IMG/VR virus record: IMGVR_UViG_3300003690_000271
Coordinates: 1 to 23,250 of that record
DNA: 23,250 bases
Source of the DNA: a virus
Strand: one strand, 5' to 3'
In this document: positions 1-6,272 of the stretch, in pieces
Numbering within the stretch: position 1 is the first letter of the stretch
How the letters are laid out: every line of letters begins with the position of its first letter
Translations under genes and position numbers: made by a program
The notes under the pieces: model-generated
Seen by the model: only the letters and a program-made list of their open reading frames with translations
The model's database searches: none
Told to the model about the DNA's origin: nothing

Positions 1-3
1 GGG

Positions 4-120
4 TTACTTCTTCTTGGGTTTCTTATAGCTGACTTTCTTACCGGACTTCTTGGCTGCGGATTTGGCTTGGGCCTGGCCTTTTTTGGTATAGGCATAGTGT
101 CTGCTGCCGACTTTGGGCAT
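4..120 (-). CDS. Small Lys-rich basic protein, 38 aa
   Basis: Seen: on the minus strand an ATG at 120-118 opens 38 codons ending in TAA at 6-4. GGAGA lies just upstream of the start (GGAGAACACC then ATG). The protein begins MPKVGSRHYAYTKKGQAQ and then becomes a Lys/Ala/Ser tail ending in KKPKKK. Known: very small proteins starting M-P-x-V-G-x-x-x-[FY]-x-Y-T-x-K-G and ending in a Lys-rich tail recur in phage genomes, mostly without an assigned function. Inference: the charge suggests nucleic-acid binding or a virion-associated role. It is the only convincing minus-strand gene here and may be the promoter-proximal gene of a leftward module beyond the window edge. A plus-strand ORF over the same bases (67-249) is Gly/Trp-rich and looks like its shadow. 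Confidence 0.75.
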   Translation of the reverse strand: MPKVGSRHYAYTKKGQAQAKSAAKKSGKKVSYKKPKKK

Positions 121-285
121 GGTGTTCTCCAATCGGGGTATGGGGGGTTGGTTGTATTCGGCAAGGTATGCAATTGGGTTTGGGAAAGGAAGGGCTGGAT
201 CTTGGGGGAACGGTTGCTATTCTGTAGAGGATTGTGTAGAATGGGGTAGGGGGTCTATATATTATATGGAATAGGGGAAACTTGT
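121..285. promoter_or_regulatory. Divergent intergenic region with a candidate rightward promoter
   Basis: This stretch separates the leftward 38-residue gene from the rightward genes, so outward transcription in both directions is expected. An AT-rich tract at about 254-268 (TCTATATATTATATG) resembles a -10 element. TTGTGT at 232-237 is a weak -35 candidate with non-ideal spacing. An AGGGGA ribosome-binding site follows before the ATG at 286. No convincing leftward promoter consensus was found. The assignment rests on position and base composition only. Confidence 0.35.
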
Positions 286-438
286 ATGGGAGCTTCGAGG
301 GAGCGTGAAGATTCTTTCTGGGACGGTTGCTACCGGCAATGGCTTTACGGGCAACTGGTGTCTTATCAGATCAGAAGGTTATGCAAGGTGCTGCGTCGGA
401 TGGAGTATGTTTCTGTTTGGGAGGTCGAGGATGGCTGA
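286..438 (+). CDS. Small hypothetical protein, 50 aa, coupled to the ribbon-helix-helix gene
   Basis: Seen: ATG at 286 is preceded by AGGGGA about eight bases upstream and opens a 50-codon frame ending in TGA at 436-438. The product is rich in aromatic and charged residues, including FWDGCYRQWLYGQL followed by a basic stretch RRLCKVLRRMEY and an acidic end WEVEDG. Its last eight bases overlap the start of the next gene (ATGGCTGA), a layout typical of translational coupling. No family is recognised. The alternating Trp/Tyr/Arg helix and the coupling to a probable DNA-binding protein make a regulatory or toxin/antitoxin-like partner conceivable, but nothing in the sequence proves this. It could be a chance ORF. 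Confidence 0.45.
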   Translation: MGASREREDSFWDGCYRQWLYGQLVSYQIRRLCKVLRRMEYVSVWEVEDG

Positions 439-610
439 ACAGATTCATATCTTGTGTGATCTGGAGTTGAAGCAGGTGGCTACGGAGCAGGCCAAGACGG
501 ACGGTATATCTCTATCAGCCTGGATTTGTCGGTTGATGGAGGAAAGTCTTGACCGGCCTTCATTGTCGTCTCGGGTCAAGGCGTTGGAGGAAAAGGGGTT
601 GCCTATATAG
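431..610 (+). CDS. Ribbon-helix-helix (Arc/CopG-like) small protein, 59 aa
   Basis: Seen: the chosen start is ATG 431, with GGGAGG six bases upstream. A longer in-frame reading from 305 has no comparable ribosome-binding site. The protein starts MAEQIHILCDLELKQVATEQ and fits the ribbon-helix-helix plan: a short beta strand (EQIHILCDL, residues 3-11), helix A (about 12-25), a turn GISLS (26-30), then helix B (WICRLMEESLDR). Known: Arc/MetJ/CopG-type proteins bind DNA as dimers with the antiparallel strands in the major groove, and include phage repressors and antitoxins. Inference: a transcriptional regulator, perhaps acting on its own divergent promoter region. The residues after 42 (PSLSSRVKALEEKGLPI) form a short helical tail. 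The fold call is moderate, and the target is unknown. Confidence 0.65.
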   Translation: MAEQIHILCDLELKQVATEQAKTDGISLSAWICRLMEESLDRPSLSSRVKALEEKGLPI

Positions 611-772
611 AATGGGGTGACTATTGTTCACAGCGAAGGGTTATACTTCGGTGGAAAACCGTTCTGGGGAGAGCGGCCGATTGTCTGATCTTTCGTTTGG
701 TATAGAGGGGATTGCCGGTCACTTGTGGGGAGCAAGCCGGTAGTTCTCTCTTTTTTATAAGGGGAATGGAAT
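611..772 (+). other. Intergenic region, weak hairpin and weak promoter-like element
   Basis: No gene with good support lies here. A five-base-pair inverted repeat (CGAAG 634-638, CTTCG 646-650) and a T-rich run at 746-756 are present, but they are not adjacent and do not make a clear terminator. TGGTATAGA at about 699-707 resembles an extended -10 element without a good -35. A 30-codon GTG-started frame (651-743) is too short and unsupported to call. AAGGGGA at 759-765 serves the TTG start at 773. Confidence 0.3.
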
Positions 773-1552
773 TTGGCAGGTACCTTGCAAAGTCTTGGCC
801 GTATCGGCCAAGATCCACAGATGGCCAATCGGATTGTCCAGGCTTTGATTGAGTCTACCAGTGGCGGTGCTGCGCCTACGCCCAGCATTGATCCGCAACT
901 TTTACGACTGATTGCATCTGCTATGGGCCAAAGCCTGCCTGCTGACCGCATGGACTCGTTTCCTCCTGCCGGCTATCAACGCCAACCTCAACTGATGTCC
1001 CCCCTCGGTCTACCTGATGTGGATCGGGCTGGACTAACAAGGGATGCTTTTTTTGGAGCGGGGGAAGACGCCGTACGCGCTGAGATGGTTGCTGGTCCTG
1101 GCGGCATTCCTATTCGGGGCCTAAATCGGGCTGGCTTATCAGGTGGTAGAGTTCCAAACCTTCCTGACGCAAGATTGTTTGTAGAAAACGCCTTGAAGAA
1201 CGAATCCAGGCTCGCTACTACCCCAAAGGAAGCGGTGAGAGAGCAGTTTGAGGGTATGCGCGATAGACTTCTTGGGGGTGGGACAACCTTCAAGATACCG
1301 CCAGAAGTCAAAAATCTCGTTAAGGAGGAAGGCTATTTAGGCTTCGACACTGTTGGTGAGGTGGCTCAATCTATCCTCCAACACTTTGATTTCGCCCATA
1401 GATGGGAAATACCCTCCAAATTCGTTCCACAGTTAAAGAAATGGCGCGAGATGGTCTTAAGGGAAAACCCGGAAATCCTGGCGCGTGAGTTCAAGACCCG
1501 AAAGTCTATTATGAAGGGCAGCAAACGTTTTCCAGGCGTAGGTTCAGATTGA
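773..1552 (+). CDS. Hypothetical phage protein, 259 aa, with N-terminal LGRIGQDP peptide
   Basis: Seen: the frame has an in-frame TAA at 758-760 and its only plausible start is TTG 773, served by AAGGGGA. Residues 2-29 (AGTLQSLGRIGQDP, then QMANRIVQALIEST) match residues 57-84 of the next gene product at 16 of 28 positions. The middle is Gly/Pro-rich and probably disordered (about 30-130). The C-terminal part (about 140-250) is helical and basic, with FEGMRDRLLGGG, VKNLVKEEGYLGF and a closing KTRKSIMKGSKRFPG. No known family is recognised. Context: it lies between a regulator pair and the terminase block and is followed 32 bases later by its partial paralogue, so the two are probably co-transcribed. 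A virion-associated or assembly role is inferred from the shared peptide seen in other structural proteins here. Confidence 0.75.
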   Translation: MAGTLQSLGRIGQDPQMANRIVQALIESTSGGAAPTPSIDPQLLRLIASAMGQSLPADRMDSFPPAGYQRQPQLMSPLGLPDVDRAGLTRDAFFGAGEDAVRAEMVAGPGGIPIRGLNRAGLSGGRVPNLPDARLFVENALKNESRLATTPKEAVREQFEGMRDRLLGGGTTFKIPPEVKNLVKEEGYLGFDTVGEVAQSILQHFDFAHRWEIPSKFVPQLKKWREMVLRENPEILAREFKTRKSIMKGSKRFPGVGSD

Positions 1553-1584
1553 ATGACTGAATTCATTATGAGGGGTATTCCATA

Positions 1585-3897
1585 ATGGCCCGTAATCCAA
1601 CTGAAGACGTTCATGCGTTTGATACCGGCGGCTGGCGTAAATATGGCCATCTGACAGGTAAGCAGCGGCAGACCATCCGGCAGAAATTGTCGGAAGGCAC
1701 ATGGGATACCAGCGGCACCTGGGATCAGAACATGATGCCTGCTTCCCAGGCTTCCGGCACCATGTTCAATCTCGGTCGCGTCGGTCAAGATCCGGAGATG
1801 TCCAATCGCGTTGTTCAGTCCATGACCGGGTCAACTGCCGCGCCCTCGACGGCAGTCACGGCGCCAGATTTCTCCCTTGCCGCTATCGGTGCAAACACCG
1901 CTGGGGCTTTTCCAGCTGATTCGGGACTTACCGAGAGAGAGGGTACCTCGGGTGCGTCGGGGAGTTATACCGGCCCGGACGATATATACGGCTGGGAAGA
2001 TGGCGTTCGCGCTGGCACCGTAGACCGTCTTGACAATGGTGGTTCCTGGGTCTATCGGGATGGGATGGGAAATAATCTGGGTTCAGTCAACAAGTCTATA
2101 TCCAAGGCCGAACGCGAGGCCACGATGGGCCTGGACCTCGCGCTTGAACCGGCAATAGATCCTGAACCCCCTCCCTTCCCTGAACCCGATCCCTTGCCAG
2201 TGGGGATTGATCCTGGTCCGGAGTTGGGTCAGGATCTTGAGGGAGAAATGCCAGTTGGGGACGCTAATAGATTTACAGTTGAGAACCCTCCACCGCCAAT
2301 GGAATATACTGGCCCTAAAAGAGGTGAGCCGGGCTTTGTCGGCTATCCGTGGGGGGAGGACGAGCTAATTCAATATGAGTATGATGATCGTGAAGAAGAC
2401 GAGTTCCCTATTCAGCCTAACCAGTTTGACGATCCCCAACCCGGCGATCCCGATTATGACGAGTGGCTTGCCGGGCTTCCTGCTCGATGGGCATCGGGGG
2501 AGTTGGCGTATGGACATGGCGAGTGGGCGGAGGGGATGGATAAGACGACTCCATCAATATGGAACACTATGGTTGGACCTTATGCGCCCGAGGAGGAATT
2601 TGAGCGGGGAATGAGGGATGATCTTGGGGAACAGTTGGGGCAACAGCCAAGGGGGTTTTATTACGCGCTTGATGATACAGGACGCTTGAGGCGGTACACA
2701 ACAGAAGAAGGGGCAGAGCCGGGTCAAGATATGTCCGGAAGAGACTGGGCAGAACTGCATCCCGGAGCAGAACTGCCAGTCGGGGAACTTCCTGAGTTGC
2801 CCAGAGGAACGATGGAGACGATGCCGGGGGAGGCAGCGGAGCAGGAATGGCAGGAACTTCAGGAGTTCCTGGATTTACACGGGTATAAAGATCTTGATCC
2901 TTTCGAGCCATATCCGTTCAAACCGGGTGACCCCGGATATCATGCGGGAATGGAGAGGCTTTTTGATTTTCTCAGGACAACGCCGAGGGGTAGGGGGTCA
3001 CTTTCTGGATCGTTTGAAGACTTTTTCCGTGAGAGCGGATGGCACATTCCTCAAGAAGGTGAAATTGAGTTGGGCCAGGATCTTGAGGAAGAACCACCTC
3101 TCGAAGAACCGGTTGTTTCCCCCGTTGAAGAGATCGAGTTGGGTCAGGATCTGGAAGTTGATCTGGTAGGCACCGAACAGCCCCCGGTGATTGCTCCGGA
3201 TGGTACTGAACTGGTAGGGGGACTGCCGCTGGTAGACGCCTACCATGCGATGAAGGTTGGTGAGGGTCCAGTCCTGACGGAAGCTCAGATCTCCCAGCTT
3301 CCACCGGAATTACTGGTGGAAGCCCGCGCCTGGATGGCGGCAAATGTTGACGGACCAAGGCAAAAGGCCGTAGCGGGGCCAGTGGACGAGGTGGAGTTGG
3401 GCCAGGATCTGGAAGCTGATTTATCGGGTGAAGAGGTGGCGCCGCAGCCAGCAGCAAAGGGGTCGGCTGGCCTGGACAAGAGTCCAGTGTTCCAACGTGA
3501 AGACGATCCAGAGAGATTTGCTGTTCCCGGCAATACGTATTGGAAGGAAGGAAGGGAGTGGATTCGAGGGCTTCGCTTGGCCGAGCAACGGCGCATTGAC
3601 GCGCAGCAAATGAGAGAAGATTTCAATCGTATAGTTGATGAAGGAGAGGCAGCTCCACCACTTCAGTCTCGACCAGTGACTGGGCCAGATGCTTACTGGA
3701 GCGGCCCCTCTGGCTCCCCTCGGAGACCCTCTCAGAGACCCCACGAAACAGAACTTGATCAGCAAGCGGCTTGGAGAGTTTGGGAAGAGATGGGTGCTAT
3801 AGAGAGGGGTCAAAACTGGGGCACTACTAAATACCCTAATGGCGACTTTGGGTATTGGTACACGACTGAATGGCTTAGCCGCGTAGTACTTATGTGA
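1585..3897 (+). CDS. Large acidic Pro/Glu-rich repeat protein, 770 aa, unknown function
   Basis: Seen: ATG 1585 follows AGGGG. The N-terminus (about 1-56) is basic and Trp-containing, with a small repeat GTWDTSGTWD. Residues 57-84 match the N-terminus of the preceding protein. From about 190 it is acidic, Pro/Glu-rich and probably disordered. ELGQDLE occurs four times, at residues 213, 495, 518 and 604. A second looser repeat, [PR]G[DE]PxY/F, occurs as RGEPGF, PGDPDYD (codons at 2440) and PGDPGYH (codons at 2923). The C-terminus (about 640-770) regains aromatic and charged residues. No enzyme motif, signal peptide or membrane span was found. Known families: none recognised. Inference: a multivalent scaffold-like or virion protein with repeated binding peptides. 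Position next to packaging genes fits a structural role but does not prove it. Confidence 0.8.
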   Translation: MARNPTEDVHAFDTGGWRKYGHLTGKQRQTIRQKLSEGTWDTSGTWDQNMMPASQASGTMFNLGRVGQDPEMSNRVVQSMTGSTAAPSTAVTAPDFSLAAIGANTAGAFPADSGLTEREGTSGASGSYTGPDDIYGWEDGVRAGTVDRLDNGGSWVYRDGMGNNLGSVNKSISKAEREATMGLDLALEPAIDPEPPPFPEPDPLPVGIDPGPELGQDLEGEMPVGDANRFTVENPPPPMEYTGPKRGEPGFVGYPWGEDELIQYEYDDREEDEFPIQPNQFDDPQPGDPDYDEWLAGLPARWASGELAYGHGEWAEGMDKTTPSIWNTMVGPYAPEEEFERGMRDDLGEQLGQQPRGFYYALDDTGRLRRYTTEEGAEPGQDMSGRDWAELHPGAELPVGELPELPRGTMETMPGEAAEQEWQELQEFLDLHGYKDLDPFEPYPFKPGDPGYHAGMERLFDFLRTTPRGRGSLSGSFEDFFRESGWHIPQEGEIELGQDLEEEPPLEEPVVSPVEEIELGQDLEVDLVGTEQPPVIAPDGTELVGGLPLVDAYHAMKVGEGPVLTEAQISQLPPELLVEARAWMAANVDGPRQKAVAGPVDEVELGQDLEADLSGEEVAPQPAAKGSAGLDKSPVFQREDDPERFAVPGNTYWKEGREWIRGLRLAEQRRIDAQQMREDFNRIVDEGEAAPPLQSRPVTGPDAYWSGPSGSPRRPSQRPHETELDQQAAWRVWEEMGAIERGQNWGTTKYPNGDFGYWYTTEWLSRVVLM
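2221..3414 (+). repeat. Four dispersed 21-base repeats encoding ELGQDLE
   Basis: Copies are at 2221-2241, 3067-3087, 3136-3156 and 3394-3414. All encode ELGQDLE. At DNA level they differ only at one third-codon position (GGT/GGC) and in the last two codons (CTT GAG or CTG GAA). Conservation of the invariant codons, including third positions, is higher than peptide selection alone requires, suggesting recent duplication or gene conversion. The flanking residues are acidic but not conserved. Confidence 0.85.
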
Positions 3898-3978
3898 AGA
3901 CCTGCGTCCCAAAGAGGATCACCTAAGTTTACATGGTATACCCAGATAATTAACACCAGAGATTGAAACTCTGTTAAG
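3898..3978 (+). promoter_or_regulatory. Leader of the terminase block with small hairpin
   Basis: Eighty-one bases separate the 770-residue gene from TerS. They contain TTTACA (3928-3933), TGGTATACC (3934-3942, weakly like an extended -10), GATAAT (3945-3950) and an inverted repeat CAGAG/CTCTG (3957-3961, 3969-3973) just before the TerS start. Spacing between the TTTACA and GATAAT boxes is too short for a standard sigma-70 promoter, so a promoter here is only possible. No strong Shine-Dalgarno sequence precedes the ATG at 3979. Confidence 0.3.
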
Positions 3979-4749
3979 ATGCCTCGACAAGCTCCCAGAT
4001 CCAGATGCACCGACCAGCAGATGAAGGCCATTCATTACCTGGTGCTGGATCGTCATGCCAAGACGGATATGACCAAAAAGATTGCCCAGCTCGTTGGCTG
4101 CCAGCCGGTCACCGTCAGCCGCTGGCGCAAACTGGACTACTTCCGCTCGGAGTTTGATCGTCAGGTACGATTATACAGAGCGAACTTCGATGATGTCCCC
4201 CTGGCCGACCGCAAAGAACGGGTCAAAGCTCTGCAAGCCATCTATGAAGATCTGCAGGAACGCGACAAGGCCATGAAGTTGAAAGTGCTGATGGCCATAC
4301 GTCAGGAAGTGGGCGATGACAAGCAGGTCATCGAGCATCATATCTCCGGTGCCGTCGGTGTCAACCTCCCGCCCCGCGCTTCGTCCTACGAAGAGTGGAT
4401 CACCCAGAATACGGAGATGTACAAGGCCGTCGGGGAAGCGCCCAAGGTCGAGATCGAACCGATTCTCTCGGCAGAACCCGAAATCCCCCGCATTGAGACT
4501 CTCAATATGCGGAAAATGGGGCCGTCCACGCAGGAAACGGAAGATGGCATCCCTCTGTGGACAATTGACCAGTTCGGCCGGCCCGTTCTGCCCAACGGAT
4601 TCCAGGAACGAGTCGAAAAGGCCAAATCCTGGGAGCAGAAGGACGACGAGGCTGCGGAAAAGGAACGGCAGCGACTGATAAACGCCATGCGCTCAGTCCA
4701 GGAAGACGAAGCCATGGATCTGACCCGAAAAGAGGTTCCGATTGGCTAA
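3979..4749 (+). CDS. Terminase small subunit (DNA-recognition component), 256 aa
   Basis: Role: the small terminase recognises phage DNA and regulates the large ATPase/nuclease during genome packaging. Seen: residues about 32-56 form a helix-turn-helix, TKKIAQLVGCQPVTVSRWRK, followed by a basic helix. A charged helical region (about 70-115, ADRKERVKALQAIYEDLQERDKA) could mediate oligomerisation. The second half is Pro/Glu-rich and less structured, ending in a helix EKERQRLINAMRSVQEDEA. Known: this HTH-plus-helical-domain layout and the position just before TerL are typical of small terminases. The start has a poor ribosome-binding site; ATG at 4021 is an alternative but also lacks one, and starting there would leave the HTH intact. 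The end overlaps the next start by eight bases. The call combines HTH and synteny. Confidence 0.75.
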   Translation: MPRQAPRSRCTDQQMKAIHYLVLDRHAKTDMTKKIAQLVGCQPVTVSRWRKLDYFRSEFDRQVRLYRANFDDVPLADRKERVKALQAIYEDLQERDKAMKLKVLMAIRQEVGDDKQVIEHHISGAVGVNLPPRASSYEEWITQNTEMYKAVGEAPKVEIEPILSAEPEIPRIETLNMRKMGPSTQETEDGIPLWTIDQFGRPVLPNGFQERVEKAKSWEQKDDEAAEKERQRLINAMRSVQEDEAMDLTRKEVPIG

Positions 4750-4996
4750 AGTCAAGAAAGCAACCAAGAAAGTCCCGAAAAAGGAGGCCGTACCGGCCAA
4801 AACGGTGTTGGCAGCGACGGCACCCGTACCGCCAGAACCGCCAAAGCCCTCCAAGAAGGAACTGGCCCAGAAGGCGCTTGATACCCTCGGTGCAGCAACG
4901 CCTTCGGTGGGATCTGACGGGGAAGTGATTATCTGGCTCAAGGCAGGAGAGAACAAGATCATCGAGGACTGCCTGGTGGCGATTGTCAACAGTTGA
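4742..4996 (+). CDS. Small Lys/Ala/Pro-rich protein between TerS and TerL, 84 aa
   Basis: Seen: a TTG start at 4742, with AGAGG seven bases upstream, overlaps the TerS stop by eight bases. The first 40 residues are Lys/Ala/Pro-rich, resembling histone-H1-like tails (AKVKKATKKVPKKEAVPAKT). The rest looks like a small folded part with KELAQKALDTLG and a possible strand GEVIIWLKAGENKIIEDC. The frame ends 14 bases inside TerL. No family is recognised. A basic protein translated between the two terminase subunits could bind DNA or assist packaging, but that is inference from charge and position. Confidence 0.65.
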   Translation: MAKVKKATKKVPKKEAVPAKTVLAATAPVPPEPPKPSKKELAQKALDTLGAATPSVGSDGEVIIWLKAGENKIIEDCLVAIVNS

Positions 4997-6272
4997 ACTG
5001 GAAGAGGCAGTTGTCCCGACTCCCTGGCAGCCACAGCCGGGACCGCAGGAAAAGGCCATCCGCGCCTCGTTCGTGCCGGAACTTTTCTTTGGCGGCGCTC
5101 GGGGCGGCGGCAAAACCTCCTTTCTCATGGGAGATTTCGCCTCGGATGTACAGAAGTACGGATCGGTATGGCGCGGTGCCACCGGCACCGTCACCCTCCG
5201 ACTGCGTCACCTGGAGAGCGAGGCCGATGCCGACAACTACATGGGGCATCAGTACACCTACATCGCCTTCGATGAGTTGTGCAACTGGCCTAACCTCGGG
5301 GGCTACAACAAACTCAAAGCCTGCCTGCGCTCGACGGCCAAGATCGACAACCTGCGGGTCCGTGCCACCGGCAACCCCGGCGGTGTCGGCCATCAGGCGG
5401 TCAAGGAATACTTCATCGATGCCGGCGCTCCGGAAACGATCATCCAGGACGACAAGTCGGCCATTCCCCGCATGTGGATCAAGTCGCTTGTCACCGACAA
5501 CAAGATCCTGCTCGATGCGGACCCGCTCTATATCAAGCGACTGCAGTCCGTTGGCGATCCCGAGTTGGTACGGGCCTGGCTGGAAGGTGACTGGTCTGTC
5601 TCCCTCGGAGCCTATTTCACCAACTGGAATTCCAGACACTGTGTCATCCCCTCATTTGAAATTCCAGAGCATTGGCCCCTGTTCGGGGGCCTGGACTATG
5701 GCGAATCTTCGCCCACGTCATTTGGTCTTTACACCATCGATTACGACAGCCATGTCTACCGGCTCTGCGAATACTACCAGGCCGGCGCCACCGCCTCTAC
5801 ACATGCCTATGAGATTGATCGGATGATCGCGGCCAACCCGCATACCAACGGCCGCCGACCCCAGCAGATCTTTGCCGATCCCTCCATGTGGGTCAAGCGG
5901 AGATTGTCGGAAGTAGTCAACCAGTCGCCGGCCGATGTGTTTCTGCAGCAGGGCCTTTCCCTGACCAAGGCCAACAACGACCGCGTCACCGGCTGGCGGG
6001 TCATCAACGACATGCTGGCCCAGCGCAAGCTGCATTGCTTCGATGGCTGGAACGATAACCTCTGCCGCACGATACCCTCACTGCCCCGCTCCAAGAGCAA
6101 CCCCGAAGACCTCGACACCCACACCGAAGACCACGCCGCCGACGAGTTGCGTTACGCGGTGATGCACCTGTATCAGCCATCCCGCGCCATGCCCAGTCAG
6201 AATGCCAACCCGTTCTTTGGCAGCAACGTCCTCGACCAGCTGCCGGTCGCCAAGCAAAGGCGCATAGCATGA
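4983..6272 (+). CDS. terL: Terminase large subunit (ATPase/nuclease) with an apparent internal deletion, 429 aa
   Basis: Role: the motor that translocates DNA into the procapsid and cuts it. Seen: Walker A FGGARGGGKT (36-45), Walker B YTYIAFDE (91-98), coupling motif ATGNPGG (128-134), and nuclease acidic residues in GGLDYGE (D238), FADPS (D299) and EDHAADELRY (D383/D387). Known: relatives normally have roughly 35-45 further residues between the WRG that follows Walker A and the strand leading to Walker B, including an F/V-R-R-T segment. Here YGSVWRG (59-65) runs straight into ATGTVTLRLRHLE. A perfect hairpin sits at that junction. The TTG start (4983) is the only one that keeps the PQPGPQ...FFGGARGGGKT N-terminus; it overlaps the previous gene by 14 bases, so translation is probably coupled. 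The stop overlaps the portal start as ATGA. Confidence 0.9.
   Translation: MSTVELEEAVVPTPWQPQPGPQEKAIRASFVPELFFGGARGGGKTSFLMGDFASDVQKYGSVWRGATGTVTLRLRHLESEADADNYMGHQYTYIAFDELCNWPNLGGYNKLKACLRSTAKIDNLRVRATGNPGGVGHQAVKEYFIDAGAPETIIQDDKSAIPRMWIKSLVTDNKILLDADPLYIKRLQSVGDPELVRAWLEGDWSVSLGAYFTNWNSRHCVIPSFEIPEHWPLFGGLDYGESSPTSFGLYTIDYDSHVYRLCEYYQAGATASTHAYEIDRMIAANPHTNGRRPQQIFADPSMWVKRRLSEVVNQSPADVFLQQGLSLTKANNDRVTGWRVINDMLAQRKLHCFDGWNDNLCRTIPSLPRSKSNPEDLDTHTEDHAADELRYAVMHLYQPSRAMPSQNANPFFGSNVLDQLPVAKQRRIA
5175..5189 (+). repeat. Perfect inverted repeat at the TerL gap junction
   Basis: GGTGCC (5175-5180), ACC, GGCACC (5184-5189) form a six-base-pair hairpin inside terL. It lies exactly where the protein jumps from WRG to the Walker-B-proximal strand. 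Such a palindrome is compatible with a deletion or assembly-collapse point, but short GC-rich inverted repeats also arise by chance. Confidence 0.6.

Noticed and set aside
67-249. A 60-codon plus-strand frame over the left-edge gene
   Set aside because: Antisense to the better supported 38-residue gene, has no good ribosome-binding site and is Gly/Trp-rich by composition.
305-430. N-terminal extension of the ribbon-helix-helix protein back to 305
   Set aside because: No ribosome-binding site fits that start, whereas ATG 431 has GGGAGG at good spacing and begins exactly at the fold's first strand.
3928-3950. TTTACA plus GATAAT as a sigma-70 promoter before TerS
   Set aside because: The spacer is only 11 bases, far below the usual 16-18, so it is kept only as a weak element in the leader entry.
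4502-5194. A 230-codon minus-strand frame over TerS, the small basic gene and the start of TerL
   Set aside because: It covers conserved motifs of TerL in another frame and is Arg/Cys-rich, as expected of a shadow.
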